A stretch of 64,000 nucleotides of DNA from positions 124,001 through 188,000 of the forward strand of contig BGZK01000759.1 of NCBI GenBank assembly GCA_005406025.1. The letters are read 5' to 3'. Position 1 is the stretch's first letter; each line of letters starts with the position of its first letter. The position numbers were made by a program, and so were the translations under genes. Shown piece after piece: positions 37,501 through 47,289 of this stretch. The notes under the pieces were generated by a model. It made no database searches. It was not told the origin of the DNA and saw only the letters and a program-made list of their open reading frames with translations. The DNA is from Eumeta japonica. Its lineage: Eukaryota; Arthropoda; Insecta; Lepidoptera; Psychidae.

Positions 37501-40500
37501 TCATTATTTCTTATTAAATAGGTTTGTCTTTAATATTGATATTATTTGTTAATATTATTTTTCGATGGAGTCCTCAAATATACTTGATATATCTAATAAA
37601 TGCACTTTCTTCCACCTCAGGGCAATTAAAACATATTTTAAACAATCTGGCATTAAACTGACGTTAGTGCAAAGACAGGAGCAAAACAAAACCCAACGAA
37701 CGTCCAAAGAATAATAACATATAATTCCAGAAAACAAAAATTAATTCCAAGCCATTCTCATTAAAAGAAATTTCGTAATGATTGGCATGAGGCGCACCTG
37801 AAGCAAGTCCGTCCTTAGTCACGCCGCTGAGACAAAGGCGTTAGTCACCTTCATCGTATCCGACTCGGTAAATCCTGAACACATCACTCGTCAACAGAAT
37901 GCGTCGAGATGTACCTTCGTACGCACATCGGCGGCGACACGGACCCGAAAGTTTCGCAATCGATGAGTACACAGACGGTATTGTGATGTGTAGAAATTTT
38001 AACAGAATCGGTAGTCTCGTTTTAAATTAATAGTGCGAACACAGCGTAAAATTCACGTTGCAATGTCGAAACAATAAAATGATGTTAAACAAAATGACGG
38101 TTTACTATTTCAGTCTAAGTGATATGTATTTTTAAAAAATATTATCATATGATATTTTTAATTTTTATACATCAAATTTGTATATAAAATTGCCAAATTT
38201 GACTCTAGACACGATTATGATGTAGTGGTGATAGTTTAATGGTGAAGAATGTTCCACATTAGTTGTTTACTTATTTCAAACAAACTATGCGCGTGACTGC
38301 ACGTATGGAATTTATTTTTAAGAATCCACTAATTTTCTGTGCCCCAATTTTAATGAAATATACTGCATGTTGCACCAAGCGACACTCAACTAACCTGTGA
38401 AAACAGCATGAAAATTCGTTTAGTAGTTTGGCAATTAGCGTGTTCAAACACATAGACAAACAGACAAAGCTTTTAAAGATAGTTTGTATTCTGTTATACT
38501 TCTTACATTACCCGTAATCAGTTCTTAGCAACTTTTGAAATGGTACTTCTTTTATCGCGTTATGAAAAAATTATGAGAATGACTTTTATCGAGGTGACAC
38601 GAAAGCTACAGTATGAAGTTCTCGGTAGCGGTTTAGCGAGTAATTTCAGATCGCTAATAATTGTTGTACAAATAAAATTTGCCACTAGGTGGCGCATATA
38701 ATGATGAGAAATTAATATAAATTTTTAAGTGCCTCATTGTTGGTCGATTGGTATTGTTTCTGCTCTTTTTCAAAATTTCTTCTTAGGTCACCATTTAGAT
38801 GCCTTCAAAATACTAACCCCTCTGTCACTTATCAATTAATGATTATTAGTATAATACCTTCAGTATTATACCCCTGTTTTAGATTTATTTTCTTTTAGAT
38901 ATATATATTTCAAAATTGGGATCGTCATTAGAAGAGAATTTTTTTGGATCCTTTAGAAATAATGTTCAGATATTCTTATTTTTAACTTTATAATTGTTAT
39001 AATTTGAAATAAACTAATAAAATTTATATTACACTTTGTAAAAGAAAATAAATATTAATGCATTTAATTTTTTAAATTTAAAGTAAACTTTATCAACTGT
39101 ATTATTGACTATGCCACTCCGATTCTTTTATTATTGTATTGTAATCGACTAATTGCTTTCAATCGAAAACAGTGTTTTAATCATATCAAAGAAAATAACA
39201 GGAGAAGAAAATAATTTCCCACGCGCGTGCATATTTACACACGCTGTATTTTTTTCTTTTCGTTTTTGTATATAGCAAGTATACCAAATACATAATATTG
39301 TATTACATATATACCAAATACCATGGTATTGCCAAATTTGTGCAGACACGACGGTTCTGCAGTTCTGGTACATGTATAACTTCAGCCTGTATCCGGGTGT
39401 CTTGACGAGAGCATTAAACCATAGATTCTAAATGTTCTCACCGTTTTGATGCATACATATAAATCAGTGAAATCATCATTTTATACATTTTCAATTAAGT
39501 GCTAAGAAGTAATGAAATATAAAGAAAAAAAAATAGAGTGGAAATGGACACAAATACTGTAAGTTCACGTCAGGCGAGTCACTAGGTCAAAGTTAACAGT
39601 ATAAAACCAATCAAATAAGAGTACTAATTATATAATCACAGCCGAGCAGAGAATAAATAACGCAGTGGCAACAGCGCCAATTGTAGTTCATTCTTGTAGA
39701 TCGAATTAAACAATAACATTATTATCTTTTTTTTTTTTTTTTGCGTATTTTTATGTATTCGTCGAACACCACGCCATGCATTTAGATGTATGGCAAAACT
39801 TATGAACGATACACTAGTCTAAGACCCGGTGTTATGAAAATGTACCCTCGTCTGTTAATTGTATCGAGTAATGTTTGAAAGGTATATACCAATATTATAA
39901 ATTTATGAGAACAACGTCTGCCACCGTAGTCCTGCTGCTATCAACATCAATTACTTTTTTTTTTGTTTACACTGCAAATAATTTCACGTTAAATGCCAGT
40001 TATAAATATATTTAGAATTTTGTAAACTTTACATGCGTGTTAATATTTTTTTTTAAGTAACAGACGAGGGAAATAAGTTCAGTTTATCTACCTGTTTACA
40101 CCTGGCCAGAGGTAGCTGTCATAAAAGTCATAAAAGTCGCTGCCTATTGTAACAAGGTGAAAACAACATATTCGAAATTTCGTACTTGCGATGTGCGATT
40201 AACATAAGAACCAAAATATTAATAATTAATCATTCATTTATTTTAGTAGCAATAGGACATCGCTAGCAGATATTGTTCTCATAAATTTATAATATTTTTA
40301 TCAGCCTGTATAACATTATTTGACTCGATTAACAGATGGGCGTACATTTTTCTAATGCCGGATCTTAGACTATAAGAATGTAAACAGACGCCTACTTTTG
40401 TTAGCAAACGGAGATAGTAAAGTAGGTATATGGCAATATATTCCATTTTATTGTCGTAAAGAATTATTATAAAAAAAAGTTCGCGTAGACAGAGATTATG

Positions 40501-43500
40501 TTTTGTATTTATTTGCCTATTCAAAATATTATTCCTATACTAATTATTACTATTTTTTGGCTCTTCACTGAAAGATATATAAAAAAGTGGGCTCACTATG
40601 TAAAAAATTATTTTATGTAAATGAAGTTTTTTTAATATAAAATAAAAAAGACAAACATATTTTGTTTTTCATTTTGCTTATTTTACGATAATTGTATAAA
40701 ACTTCACGACAAAATATGTAAAAATTGCCTTTATTTGAATCTCCACCTACACATATTTTGTCAGTAGTTATTTGCATTTATCGGTCCATGTTATAAGAAA
40801 AAAAAACCTTTTAATAAATCCCGGTACTGCCGGTATATAAACTAACGTAACTTCAGAACACTGTATAAGCTTGAATTTTAATAACGCTATGCGATTTTTG
40901 GATAGGTTTTTTAATGTCATCCTCAATAGCGGCGTTCAAAACGAGCGAAAATCGTTGTGATGTAACCATTGTATTGCTTTCATCAAAATCGCACTGTATC
41001 TCTACACATTGTAACAACTTGTTGAAAAACAACATACAGTCTTAACATTGGGTTTTAATTTCGGCGGTCATTTTTGTTATTAAATTGATACATATAAAAC
41101 TGAGAAGTTCGTGTTGATTTCGTCGATTTGTTTTTTTTTGACATCATCGAGTAAATACTTCAAAGCATAACGGTATATTGACTTCTAGCTGCAATATCCG
41201 TCAGTTACCGTATAAATTTGGCTGGATGTATGCAAAGGCAGGATTTTAGGCATCTCTCTCGGATTTGTTTGCTGGAGCACGCGTCCTGGGAGGGCCGAGA
41301 CGGGACGTCCCATCAAAAGCGGGACATCTATCTGACAATGCTAAATGTGACTAATTTCTTTTAAAACAAATATAGTTAGTTCGTACATCATGCGTGGTCT
41401 TAGATTTTTTCATTCTTATGTTATACACGGAATCGGTCCACTGACGTTCGTTCTTTTGACGCATGCATAAAAATACACACGGATAAAAATTCCAATGCAC
41501 GATATTAAAGTTCAAAACGCGTTCAATGTTATGCCTGTGACTACCTTAATTACCGGATTGCGGAGTATTATGTTGACAGATACAATTTTGTGGTTTTATT
41601 GTGTTTTCATGAAATATGGATAGACAATTTGCTATCAATCACATATTATGAAATCAATTCGAATTCATACATATACATACATTATTTTGAAAATGCAAAG
41701 AACATATAGTGCTATGTGTTTAATATGTAAATAGTACGGCAGCGAGCGGTCGTCCTACCGACATTTAATAGAACTCTCACGATCTCCCTCAAATCTAGGC
41801 GACGAGCTCACATTAGATGCGCCTAGATTTAATTAGTTGTCTTTGAGGTCGGTGTCTACATCAGACTACATCAGTTGCGACTACATCAGACGCTTACATT
41901 GAATGCTTCCGATGTGCATTAACTTTCGTATGTTTTTGACATCCCTTTGGCTCAAAACAATACTTAATGTCTTGTATTCACATGTTTTTAGATTGGTGTG
42001 TTATACCCAGTGTTGAGACGGGCTATCCTCAAATTTGGTTACTTGATACGAATTTTTAAAGTAATTGTTTTTATGATAATTATATTTTATTTGCCTTAGT
42101 TACCTTAATTTAACGCCACTAAATTGTTATAGATATTTAAGTAAGAAGACTGTATACAGTAATATTTATTCAACATTGTGATTATTTTTCTATTTATTAA
42201 TATTATAAAAATCCGTTTTTGTTGTTTGTGATATGGAGGCCTGTAGTTGACGGACCAACAGACGAACGGACAAACGAACATCGTAGGATCACTAATAAAG
42301 TTTTACTAAGCTGATAAATTGAAACGTGGAGGTAATACACTAATAGCTAAAATTATTAACTCCCTTTCACACTGCATTTTGACTGTTTTACCAGTTCAAA
42401 GCTTTTGAAAATAAATAACAGAAATAGACAAAGGTAACACTAAACTACTATTTATATAAAATTTTAAGTTTTCTTTCGAATAAAAATAGTCTCATGAAGA
42501 AAATTCGCATACAAAAATATACTCTAATTTAGTCCCACGCCGCCGTTTCTCCGTGGTGCAACGGGTGCGTCATGACGCCGTCGCGGCGCCTGATCAGAAC
42601 GATCGCCGCTCCTCCCGCGTCACGTAACCCCACGCAATTGTAATCAATTCACTTTTTCCATTTGCTCACGTTAATTTCATAACAATTAGGATCGCGTGCG
42701 CGGCCGACGCGCCTCTCGCCGCGCATGCGCGCACTGAAACGCAGATACCTCCTGCGTTCGTCAAGCTGACACGATAATTATCTATTGGCAATTATCCCTA
42801 ACATGTCCTCTGAATGTTTATATCTTAAGATTATAGCAATGATGAAAACAAAACGCATTTCTAAATTAATCTTTTTACAAAGCATTTTACAGAAACATTT
42901 AATTTCAACATTTAACTTCAGTTTTCTGTTAGTTTACTGGAAAATTCGGCATATCTTCATCTGTAATTATCAATAAACTGCAAAGATGAAGTCTAACTGT
43001 AACTTTATATATAATTTATGTATTAACAAAGTTTGCACTCATATTTTTTTAAAGTCGTAGTTTTTGTCGATGCGTTACATTTCAACGTTCGTTACACAAA
43101 TAATTCTTTTTTTACCTTTATTAATCTATATATTACTAATTGAATCCAAAATCAAACACGACATTTTACGATTCTGCATTTTCCACGTACATAAAAATTA
43201 TTTTATATAAATTAGGTGCTATTTATTCATTTTGAGATGTAATTGCTGAACTCAAATCAAGTGTGAAAAACGTTGAACTTGTCATATTGAACGTATCTGA
43301 CTTGTCAAAATGACAGAAAACCTCAATATAGTAATAATGATAGATTACTCATCATTTCGAAATCGAGGAAGAAATGCGAACTCGTTTGTTCAATAATTGC
43401 AAGTGAAATGTTCTCAAATATAAATAATGTTAACATTGCGAGTTCCAAACTTATCTTTCCAAAAAAAGCTCAAAGCTCACTTTCCCGAAGTTAAAGAGCC

Positions 43501-43577
43501 GAAGTGCCTCACCTTCCCAAAAACTCGGGCTGAAGGACTTGCGACTGCCCCCGTCGCCCGCCGGCGCCATCGGTTTA
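10393..43577 (-). CDS. bbg: PDZ scaffold protein, Big bang / pro-IL-16-PDZD2-like (six exons seen, 5' end open)
   Basis: The six exons join in phase (65, 2363, 126, 79, 207 and 176 nt) to about 1,004 residues ending in TGA. Residues 1-775 are rich in Ser, Thr, Lys and Asn with no recognisable fold and are probably disordered; they include KDKIAMFS and a Ser-rich block around SLSSSAGSAATSGSQASCSS. Two PDZ domains follow. PDZ-A (about 780-862) has the carboxylate-loop sequence GVGL. PDZ-B (about 907-996) has GLGF followed by LDGGRDSPRGDVPLTVKK. This tandem, near the C-terminus, resembles the last two PDZ domains of pro-IL-16 and PDZD2. In Drosophila the member I know is Big bang, a gut septate-junction scaffold that limits immune activation. 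The bbg assignment is inferred from domain order and PDZ sequence. No signal peptide or membrane segment is seen in the part that can be read, so a cytoplasmic, membrane-adjacent scaffold is expected. Confidence 0.85.
10569..11580 (-). other. PDZ gene intron, 1.0 kb, with LINE/SINE remnants
   Basis: This is a GT-AG intron splitting PDZ-B. It is AT-rich. Around 10760-11040 is a mobile-element remnant: GGGTTCAATTCC resembles a tRNA-type B box, and GGGAGGATATACAGCAGTGG resembles the 3' end of jockey/CR1-type LINEs. No other gene is visible. Confidence 0.55.
11581..11787 (-). CDS. PDZ gene exon (linker and first half of PDZ-B)
   Basis: The exon is bounded by acceptor TTATTCCAG and donor GCAG|GTCTGT. 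It opens inside a codon (G from the previous exon plus CG gives Ala). It encodes a charged linker (ESKVCHEEGGKKDLMRAQ), then the first strands of PDZ-B with ALVTVLLEKAGGGAGLGF and DVPLTVKKLFAG. GLGF is the canonical ligand-carboxylate loop. The exon is about 70 percent GC over most of its length, and third positions are almost all G or C. Confidence 0.9.
11788..14651 (-). other. PDZ gene intron, 2.9 kb
   Basis: This AT-rich intron has no exon-like ORF. It contains a divergent direct repeat: 13821-13930 and 13942-14050 align over about 110 bp at a 121-bp period and share CAATATTTTAT, CAGTCATTTTAAA-like and TGTCGTTCTGAAGT words. Other ORFs in this stretch are short and have no protein-like pattern. 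Confidence 0.6.
14652..14730 (-). CDS. PDZ gene small exon (end of PDZ-A)
   Basis: This 79-nt exon lies between acceptor TTTTAG and donor CTAG|GTACGT. It encodes EQRSEVVIEIEEESQNALKV plus GGDSEL. SEVVIEI is the expected last beta strand of PDZ-A, directly after the alpha-2 helix on the previous exon. Entry is in phase 0 and exit in phase 1, matching both neighbours. It is too short to stand out by ORF length and was found by continuing the PDZ fold. Confidence 0.88.
14731..15546 (-). other. PDZ gene intron, 0.8 kb
   Basis: A short AT-rich intron inside PDZ-A. No repeats of note and no second gene were seen. Confidence 0.7.
15547..15672 (-). CDS. PDZ gene exon (core of PDZ-A)
   Basis: This 126-nt, 42-codon exon lies between acceptor TTTTTGTGCAG and donor CAAG|GTAGCT. 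It encodes IHRVLVDSIAERAGLKRGLR, then VHSINGTTMEGLTHAQSVTV and LK. These are the middle strands and alpha-2 helix of a PDZ domain. It follows KEVT from the large exon without breaking a codon. The ORF on the opposite strand here is only its shadow. Confidence 0.92.
15673..16628 (-). other. PDZ gene intron, 1.0 kb, with a perfect palindrome
   Basis: A GT-AG intron (donor ACG|GTACGT) inside PDZ-A. Bases 16207-16230 form a perfect 24-bp palindrome whose half-site is ACTTGTTACTTA. If the intron is retained, translation runs 18 codons past the donor and stops at 16572, giving a protein with only a stub of PDZ-A. Confidence 0.7.
16629..18991 (-). CDS. PDZ gene giant exon (serine-rich region and first strands of PDZ-A)
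   Basis: The exon begins after acceptor TTTTATTTCAG at 18993-18992, not at the GTG-initiated ORF start 107 nt inside it. The extra residues are RALKSDAEDKSLSNDETPPP and the following proline-rich run. It ends at GAGGTCACG|GTACGT. Its 787 full codons encode a low-complexity Ser/Thr/Lys-rich chain with many possible phosphosites and short acidic patches. The C-terminal 31 residues are the start of PDZ-A (LHIVRLKKGIGSGVGLILAG). The uninterrupted length, without any stop in AT-rich DNA, is itself strong proof of coding. Confidence 0.95.
20009..20038. repeat. 13-bp perfect hairpin
   Basis: Arms GTGTGCTCTAATC (20009-20021) and its exact complement (20026-20038) are separated by the four-base loop ACAC. 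It sits 155 bp from a longer hairpin of the same style. Confidence 0.85.
20186..20255. repeat. 70-nt near-perfect hairpin
   Basis: Bases 20193-20218 and 20223-20248 are perfect complements over 26 bp around the loop CTTT. Pairing continues outward for one G-U pair and six more Watson-Crick pairs (20186-20192 with 20249-20255) before it breaks. The core word is CCTCGATAGCCCTCG. A stem of 33 pairs in 70 nt is the size of a small-RNA precursor, but the tiny loop and lack of bulges fit a recent inverted duplication equally well. Confidence 0.9.
22090..22860. promoter_or_regulatory. GC-rich CpG island, candidate internal promoter
   Basis: About 650 bp of GC-rich, CpG-dense sequence stands inside AT-rich intron. 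Overlapping ORFs appear on both strands in several frames, as expected when stops are rare in GC-rich DNA, and none has a recognisable domain. The longest minus-strand readings are Arg/Ala-rich. Such islands in insect genomes often mark promoters or first exons. Here it would drive a shorter form of the PDZ gene, but no donor leading in phase to 18991 was identified. Confidence 0.35.
22861..33202 (-). other. middle of the 24.5-kb intron, repeat-derived
   Basis: No coding exon was supported. Repeat copies starting AGGGTT and ending near TACGGAAC...CACTTG are seen at 23707-24027 and 28139-28605, and part of one in reverse at 25800-25850. A small very GC-rich patch lies at 23625-23690 (GGGCGCGGCCGCCGGCCGG). 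Reverse-orientation GATTC-word repeats occupy 29150-29315. Tails of GACAGACAG-type repeats occur near 26700 and 30680. Bases 29800-30440 hold several related AT-rich segments with GAAACC/GGAACCC words. The ORFs in this stretch are short and have no domain. Confidence 0.5.
32269..32318. repeat. 22-bp perfect hairpin, AT-rich
   Basis: Arms at 32269-32290 and 32297-32318 are exact complements (core ATTATTTAAAATACGTTA) around the loop AGTAAT. It stands alone in AT-rich intron and could be a tiny foldback element or a chance product of an inverted duplication. Confidence 0.85.
33203..33846 (-). pseudogene. mariner transposase fragment, heavily broken
   Basis: Read on the minus strand in shifting frames, the family signature is clear. 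First comes a helix-turn-helix part (YFDVKEEPRSS, then VTDKVDAILDKVEQDRHIS, a stop, NDIAEVLGISHKTVLTH). Next is LLTDDEKW around the first catalytic Asp. Then come VWWD, KDFIHYELLLSGK and SLATQQIFREFGWEGVMYPL, ending YNPELVF and a stop at 33205-33203. Stops and frameshifts interrupt it throughout, and the second catalytic Asp region (normally DNARPH) is garbled. This is an old, dead Tc1/mariner copy. Its terminal inverted repeats were not found. The plus-strand ORF at 33687-33875 is only its antisense shadow. Confidence 0.78.
33930..34330. repeat. AGGGTTCCGTA-type dispersed repeat with hairpin
   Basis: It starts with an inverted pair, AGGGTTCCGT (33934-33943) and its complement (33959-33968), followed by GTCCGTCCGTCTGTCCGCC. 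The same opening occurs in worn form at 23707, 28139, 57112 and 58513. A second hairpin at 34078-34112 has 16-bp arms (TGTAGACTTGAGTATA) around the loop CCA. No coding function is seen; this is a non-autonomous dispersed repeat. Confidence 0.6.
34331..35377. other. intron, repeat remnants
   Basis: AT-rich. The segment 34880-35160 reads in reverse like the CTATACTAATATATAA-headed repeat seen at 36025-36260 (shared phrases around CCGATTTGAATTACG and CCGATTACTATGAAATTTTG are similar in style). No exon was found. Confidence 0.35.
35378..35835 (+). repeat. GAATCG-word repeat with CTAG-type ends
   Basis: The unit begins ACTAGCATTTGTCCCGGACC and ends with CACGCGGACGGAGGCTAGT. The ends are loosely inverted (ACTAG...CTAGT). 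Between them is a long purine-rich stretch of variations on GAATCGGAA, GAACGGGATC and GAAATCGAGA, organised in about six-base steps. Related copies are at 1-115, 3735-3965, 29150-29315, 49663-49890, 51395-51815, 53330-53520 and 53860-53990. It has no ORF with a recognisable protein. Confidence 0.6.
35836..42530 (-). other. intron, mostly featureless AT-rich DNA
   Basis: 36025-36260 is a repeat headed CTATACTAATATATAAG. 36478-36640 matches in pattern a segment at 62865-63080 (GATTTTCTAGGGCCACTCTTGCTGACCCTTCC versus a close variant), a dispersed repeat tail. 41791-41801 pairs with 41820-41830 (AAATCTAGGCG hairpin). About 37790-37980 is GC-richer without a supported exon. No gene was found. Confidence 0.45.
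42530..42770. promoter_or_regulatory. GC-rich patch near the upstream PDZ-gene exon
   Basis: Around 240 bp of CpG-rich sequence (for example GACGCCGTCGCGGCGCC and GCGCGGCCGACGCGCCTC) lies 0.75 kb downstream, in the direction of transcription, of the exon at 43577-43513. It may be an intronic enhancer or alternative promoter. No exon or donor could be assigned to it. Confidence 0.25.
43513..43577 (-). CDS. PDZ gene upstream coding exon (65 nt)
   Basis: Acceptor TTTTTCTTCCAG precedes base 43577, and the donor is GAAG|GTGAGG. Reading T|AAA CCG ATG gives KPMAPAGDGGSRKSFSPSFW and E, then a single G. That G plus AC at the start of the next exon makes GAC, so the chain continues SFWE-D-RALKSDAED without a frameshift, across 24.5 kb. 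The exon is GC-rich, like the two last exons. Translation could start at the ATG inside it (PMAPAG) or further upstream, since it has its own acceptor. No conserved domain lies here, so the support is splice signals, phase and composition. Confidence 0.72.
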
Positions 43578-45634
43578 CTGGAAGAAAAACAGACGTTCAT
43601 CATATACTGCAATACTGAAGAATCGCAAAAATTCCATAAATCTGTCCATATTTCATAGAAAATAGACAAGCATTATATCTAAAAAAGGGTCGCTACATTT
43701 AGTTTAAAATACCTGCACATACATCATGCGCCTCACGCCAAAATGCGGCCACAGACGTACCTGTGACATTTTGGATATACGCGCCCGTGAAGTAGTACGC
43801 GCCGCTTCGTTGAAAGCGAATCAATACCCCATTTTGAATTCATCGCGACGTCGTACGTCACAAAATTAGCATATTTAATTTCCGTTCTGCTCGTATTAAG
43901 AAGATACTAAATTTAAATCGAATACATAAAAAAAAACTCACCACACAGGTGTCGCAACGCATGGAAAATAGATTTCTGTAAATCGTTTCTAATGAGATTA
44001 ACGTCCGCTAATTTGCAAATATCATTGAAATATGAAGTGTTTGAGGCACCGGTTTACTACTGTCGCATTTAATTTAAATTAGCTCGAAACTGTTTTGTTT
44101 TAAATGTGTACCGTCGTGTTTTTTTTTAATAAACAATTAAAATGTTATAATAAATTTCAATAATCTGATTAAAGTGAAACATTTGATGAGAATAATAACG
44201 GGCGGCAAGCTCGGAGGAAACGACGAGAGGTAATTAAAACAATTATTAATTTAAGCATGTTTTTAAACATCAAGTATTTAAACACGCTTATAACAAGATC
44301 AACTTTGAACAAAAGAAAAGGAAAACCAGTTGAATTATCGTAATTAAAAAATATACATTTCTTTTTTTCAATATATTAAACTAAAACCAGTTTCGATAAG
44401 TACACAAAATGTCATATTCACACAATCACCAAATATCAGTACACCTGAAACAATTGTTTGGTTTAATGCCGTATTAAAATTAATATTTAAACTCGATCTC
44501 AGTAACATGCGTGCTCAGGCAACGGAATAACAAACACAGCAGGTGCTATTTGGAGGCGGCAGCAAACACAACGGCCGCGTCGGCACGCGATGCGCACGCG
44601 CCCTTTCACCGAAAATCTCATTTGCATCGGATTCCTTCCCCACGGACCTCAACTTTGCAGAATCATCGCTAGAAGCTCCAAGATTTACGGCTCATAACTC
44701 GATTATCTGTGAGGAGAAACCCGCATTTGCTTTTCACCTAAAACCTGAAAGTTATCCACTGTGCGCTCAAAGCGAATGGCGAAAACTTATGTAATAACTT
44801 CATTTTAATTCTTTTCTGAAGACTCGTTTTAATATACTTTATATAGCCATAGTAATAAATGAAAACACATAATGTGCCAACAAGAATTGACATTCTAAAT
44901 ACAATCAATTTTTCATTCATATTATCGACGACGTCAACGTCGGGAAGAGAAAGTAGTGATGGTTTGTCAAGAAATAATATTCCAAACAAACTGCGTGAGT
45001 ATCATTCTACAATTTTCACTTCTCTAAATGTTGTTTGTTTACTATTTAAACTAAATGTCTTTTACATCCTTAATAGTTTAATAATGAGCGGCTCTTTGTA
45101 TGTGAATACTAATTAGTGATACCTTCTTTAAAGTCCACTCCCGTAACGTACCCAAAATCGAAAGATTTTCTTATATTTCTATTATTTAATGACATTTCCG
45201 TTTACGTTCTTTTTAATTTTACATTAAATCAAGCAACGCTAATTCGATGTCTTACTTAAGATGAAATAAGGGTCAAATCCGTTTCTTTTGATATAGTCAG
45301 AAGTACAAAAGGGTTTTCTTGATTTAATTACGTGAACACAGTATTTAACGCTGTCCTCGAAATAGTTTTTGAATTATCTTTTTTAGAATTCCGTACATAT
45401 TATGGAGAAACGAAAACCTCATTGTTCCACTCTCGTAACATTTGTCACAGCCAATATTATGTGAATCTCATAGACAATAAATTGAAACTTAGAAAAATGT
45501 ATAATACATAAAGGTGACCTGAGAACGGATGTATAATAAAAGAATTCTGATTATAGGATTTATTTTTAGGGCTAATTATAAAATATAAAATTCTGTTTTT
45601 CCTTTAATACAGTTTAAAATATAACAAAGAAATT
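43578..45634. other. gene-free stretch upstream of the 65-nt exon
   Basis: AT-rich with moderately GC-rich parts at 43730-43870 and 44540-44660. An open plus-strand reading at 44859-44993 ends at a good donor (AAACTGC|GTGAGT), but it has no partner exon. No gene is claimed. Confidence 0.4.
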
Positions 45635-45645
45635 AAGCGAAAATT

Positions 45646-46430
45646 GAGCATTTTCTAATCTTGCTTTCGAAGTTTCCTAATTTAGTGTAAAATCTCAAAT
45701 ATATATTATACAAAAAGTGAGCATTCTTTAACCTTACTTTCGAAGTTGCCTAATTTAGTGTAAAATCTCAAATATATATTATACAAAAAGTGAGCATTCT
45801 TTAACCTTACTTTCGAAGTTGCCTAATTCAGTGTAAAATCTCAAATATATATTATACAAAAAGTGAGCATTCTTTAACCTTACTTTCGAAGTTGCCTAAT
45901 TTAGTGTAAAATCTCAAATATATATTATACAAAAAGTAAGCATTCTTTAACCTTACTTTCGAAGTTGCCTAATTTAGTATAAAATCTCAAATATGTATTA
46001 TACAAAAAGTGAGCATTCTCTAACCTTACTTTCAAAGTTGCCTAATTTAGTACAAAGTCCCAAATGCATATTATAAGAAAATTGAGCATTCTCTAATCTT
46101 ACTTCCGAAGTTGCCTAATTTAGTATAAAATCTCAAATATATATTATACAAAAAGTGAGCATTCTTTAACCTTACTTTCGAGGTTGCCTAATTTAGTGTA
46201 AAATCTCAAATATATATTATACAAAAAGTGAGCATTCTTTAACCTTACTTTCGAAGTTGCCTAATTTAGTATAAAATCTCAAATATATATTATACAAAAA
46301 GTGAGCATTCTCTAATCTTACTTTCGAAGTTGCCTAATTTAATACAAAGTCCCAAATGCATATTATAAGAAAATAGAGCATTCTCTAATCTTACTTCCGA
46401 AGTTGCCTAATTTAGTATAAAATCCCAAAT
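45646..46430. repeat. Minisatellite, 73-bp unit, about 10.8 copies
   Basis: Units start at GAGCATTC words at 45646, 45719, 45792, 45865, 45938, 46011, 46084, 46157, 46230, 46303 and 46376, each exactly 73 bp apart; the last is partial. The consensus contains CTTACTTTCGAAGTTGCC and CTCAAATATATATTATAC. Units 6 and 10 share a distinct variant (CAAAGTCCCAAATGCATATT), and units 7 and 11 both carry ACTTCCGAAG, so a four-unit block (292 bp) appears duplicated. Confidence 0.95.
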
Positions 46431-46439
46431 TTCTAAATT

Positions 46440-47280
46440 CAGAAACAGTAAACATTACTAAAGAGAAAATGTATATAAATTTTTTTGCTGATTTCATAGA
46501 AGATCAATCAGTCTAATGTTTACTGTGTTAGCGTATACTTGTGCGAAGGAGGCAGGGTCATATTATAACCTACGATAAACGTTTTGCATTTTTTTTTCGT
46601 GAAACTTTTTTGTTTCAAAAAATCTAGGTCACATTTAAGAAAACACAATAGGCAAAAATGGTAGGAACCCGTGAAACACGCGAGTCTGACTCACAATTGA
46701 CCGATTTTCGTGATTATTTAACACAATTTCAATTTCGCTTCATCTCCACAATTTTTAAGTCAAAAAGTAATAATGACGCAACTAATTTGTACACCATTTT
46801 GATGTTAACAAAGACAATGACGACGATGATACCTTTCGAACATGTTACCGGTCTTCGGTACAGCACTAATTGCCCGTCACGCGATACGGAAACGGCGCGA
46901 TTTTCACGGGCGAACCGATTCACCGATTGCTCACGCGCCACTGACGACCACGGCGGATAGTGGGTACAGAGTTGAATTCGAGACAATGGTAAACAATTAC
47001 GAAATTACGACTGCAACCTTATTTGTCATACAAATGGCTTTCTTAATAAGCTCATTAACTAAATAGACTGAATTTAATTAGCGGTTTGTTTACGTCGACC
47101 GCACGCCGTCGCTAGTCAGATACGTAATTTGATTTCGCGCACGATAACGGCCGGCGGCGATCGACGGACGAATTTAATTTTATCTTTTCGATCAGATTGG
47201 CTGTGGAAATAAACAAATGTGACCACCAAATGGAGAATCAATTTATTATCGACCCACTTTTTATTGCCTTTATTTGGTCA
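46440..47280. other. unassigned region with GC-richer patches
   Basis: 46840-46970 and 47090-47180 are GC-richer and CpG-dense. ORFs there overlap on both strands and show no recognisable domain. No repeat end or exon could be fixed. Confidence 0.35.
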
Positions 47281-47289
47281 CGGCGGTAA

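Noticed and set aside
37790..37985. GC-richer stretch as a cassette exon of the PDZ gene
   Set aside because: A donor-like GAAG|GTACAT exists, but no acceptor in a fitting place and phase was found.
45646..46430. Regularly spaced repeats as a CRISPR-like array
   Set aside because: The whole 73-bp unit is repeated with no unique spacers, there are no cas genes, and the genome is eukaryotic. It is a minisatellite.
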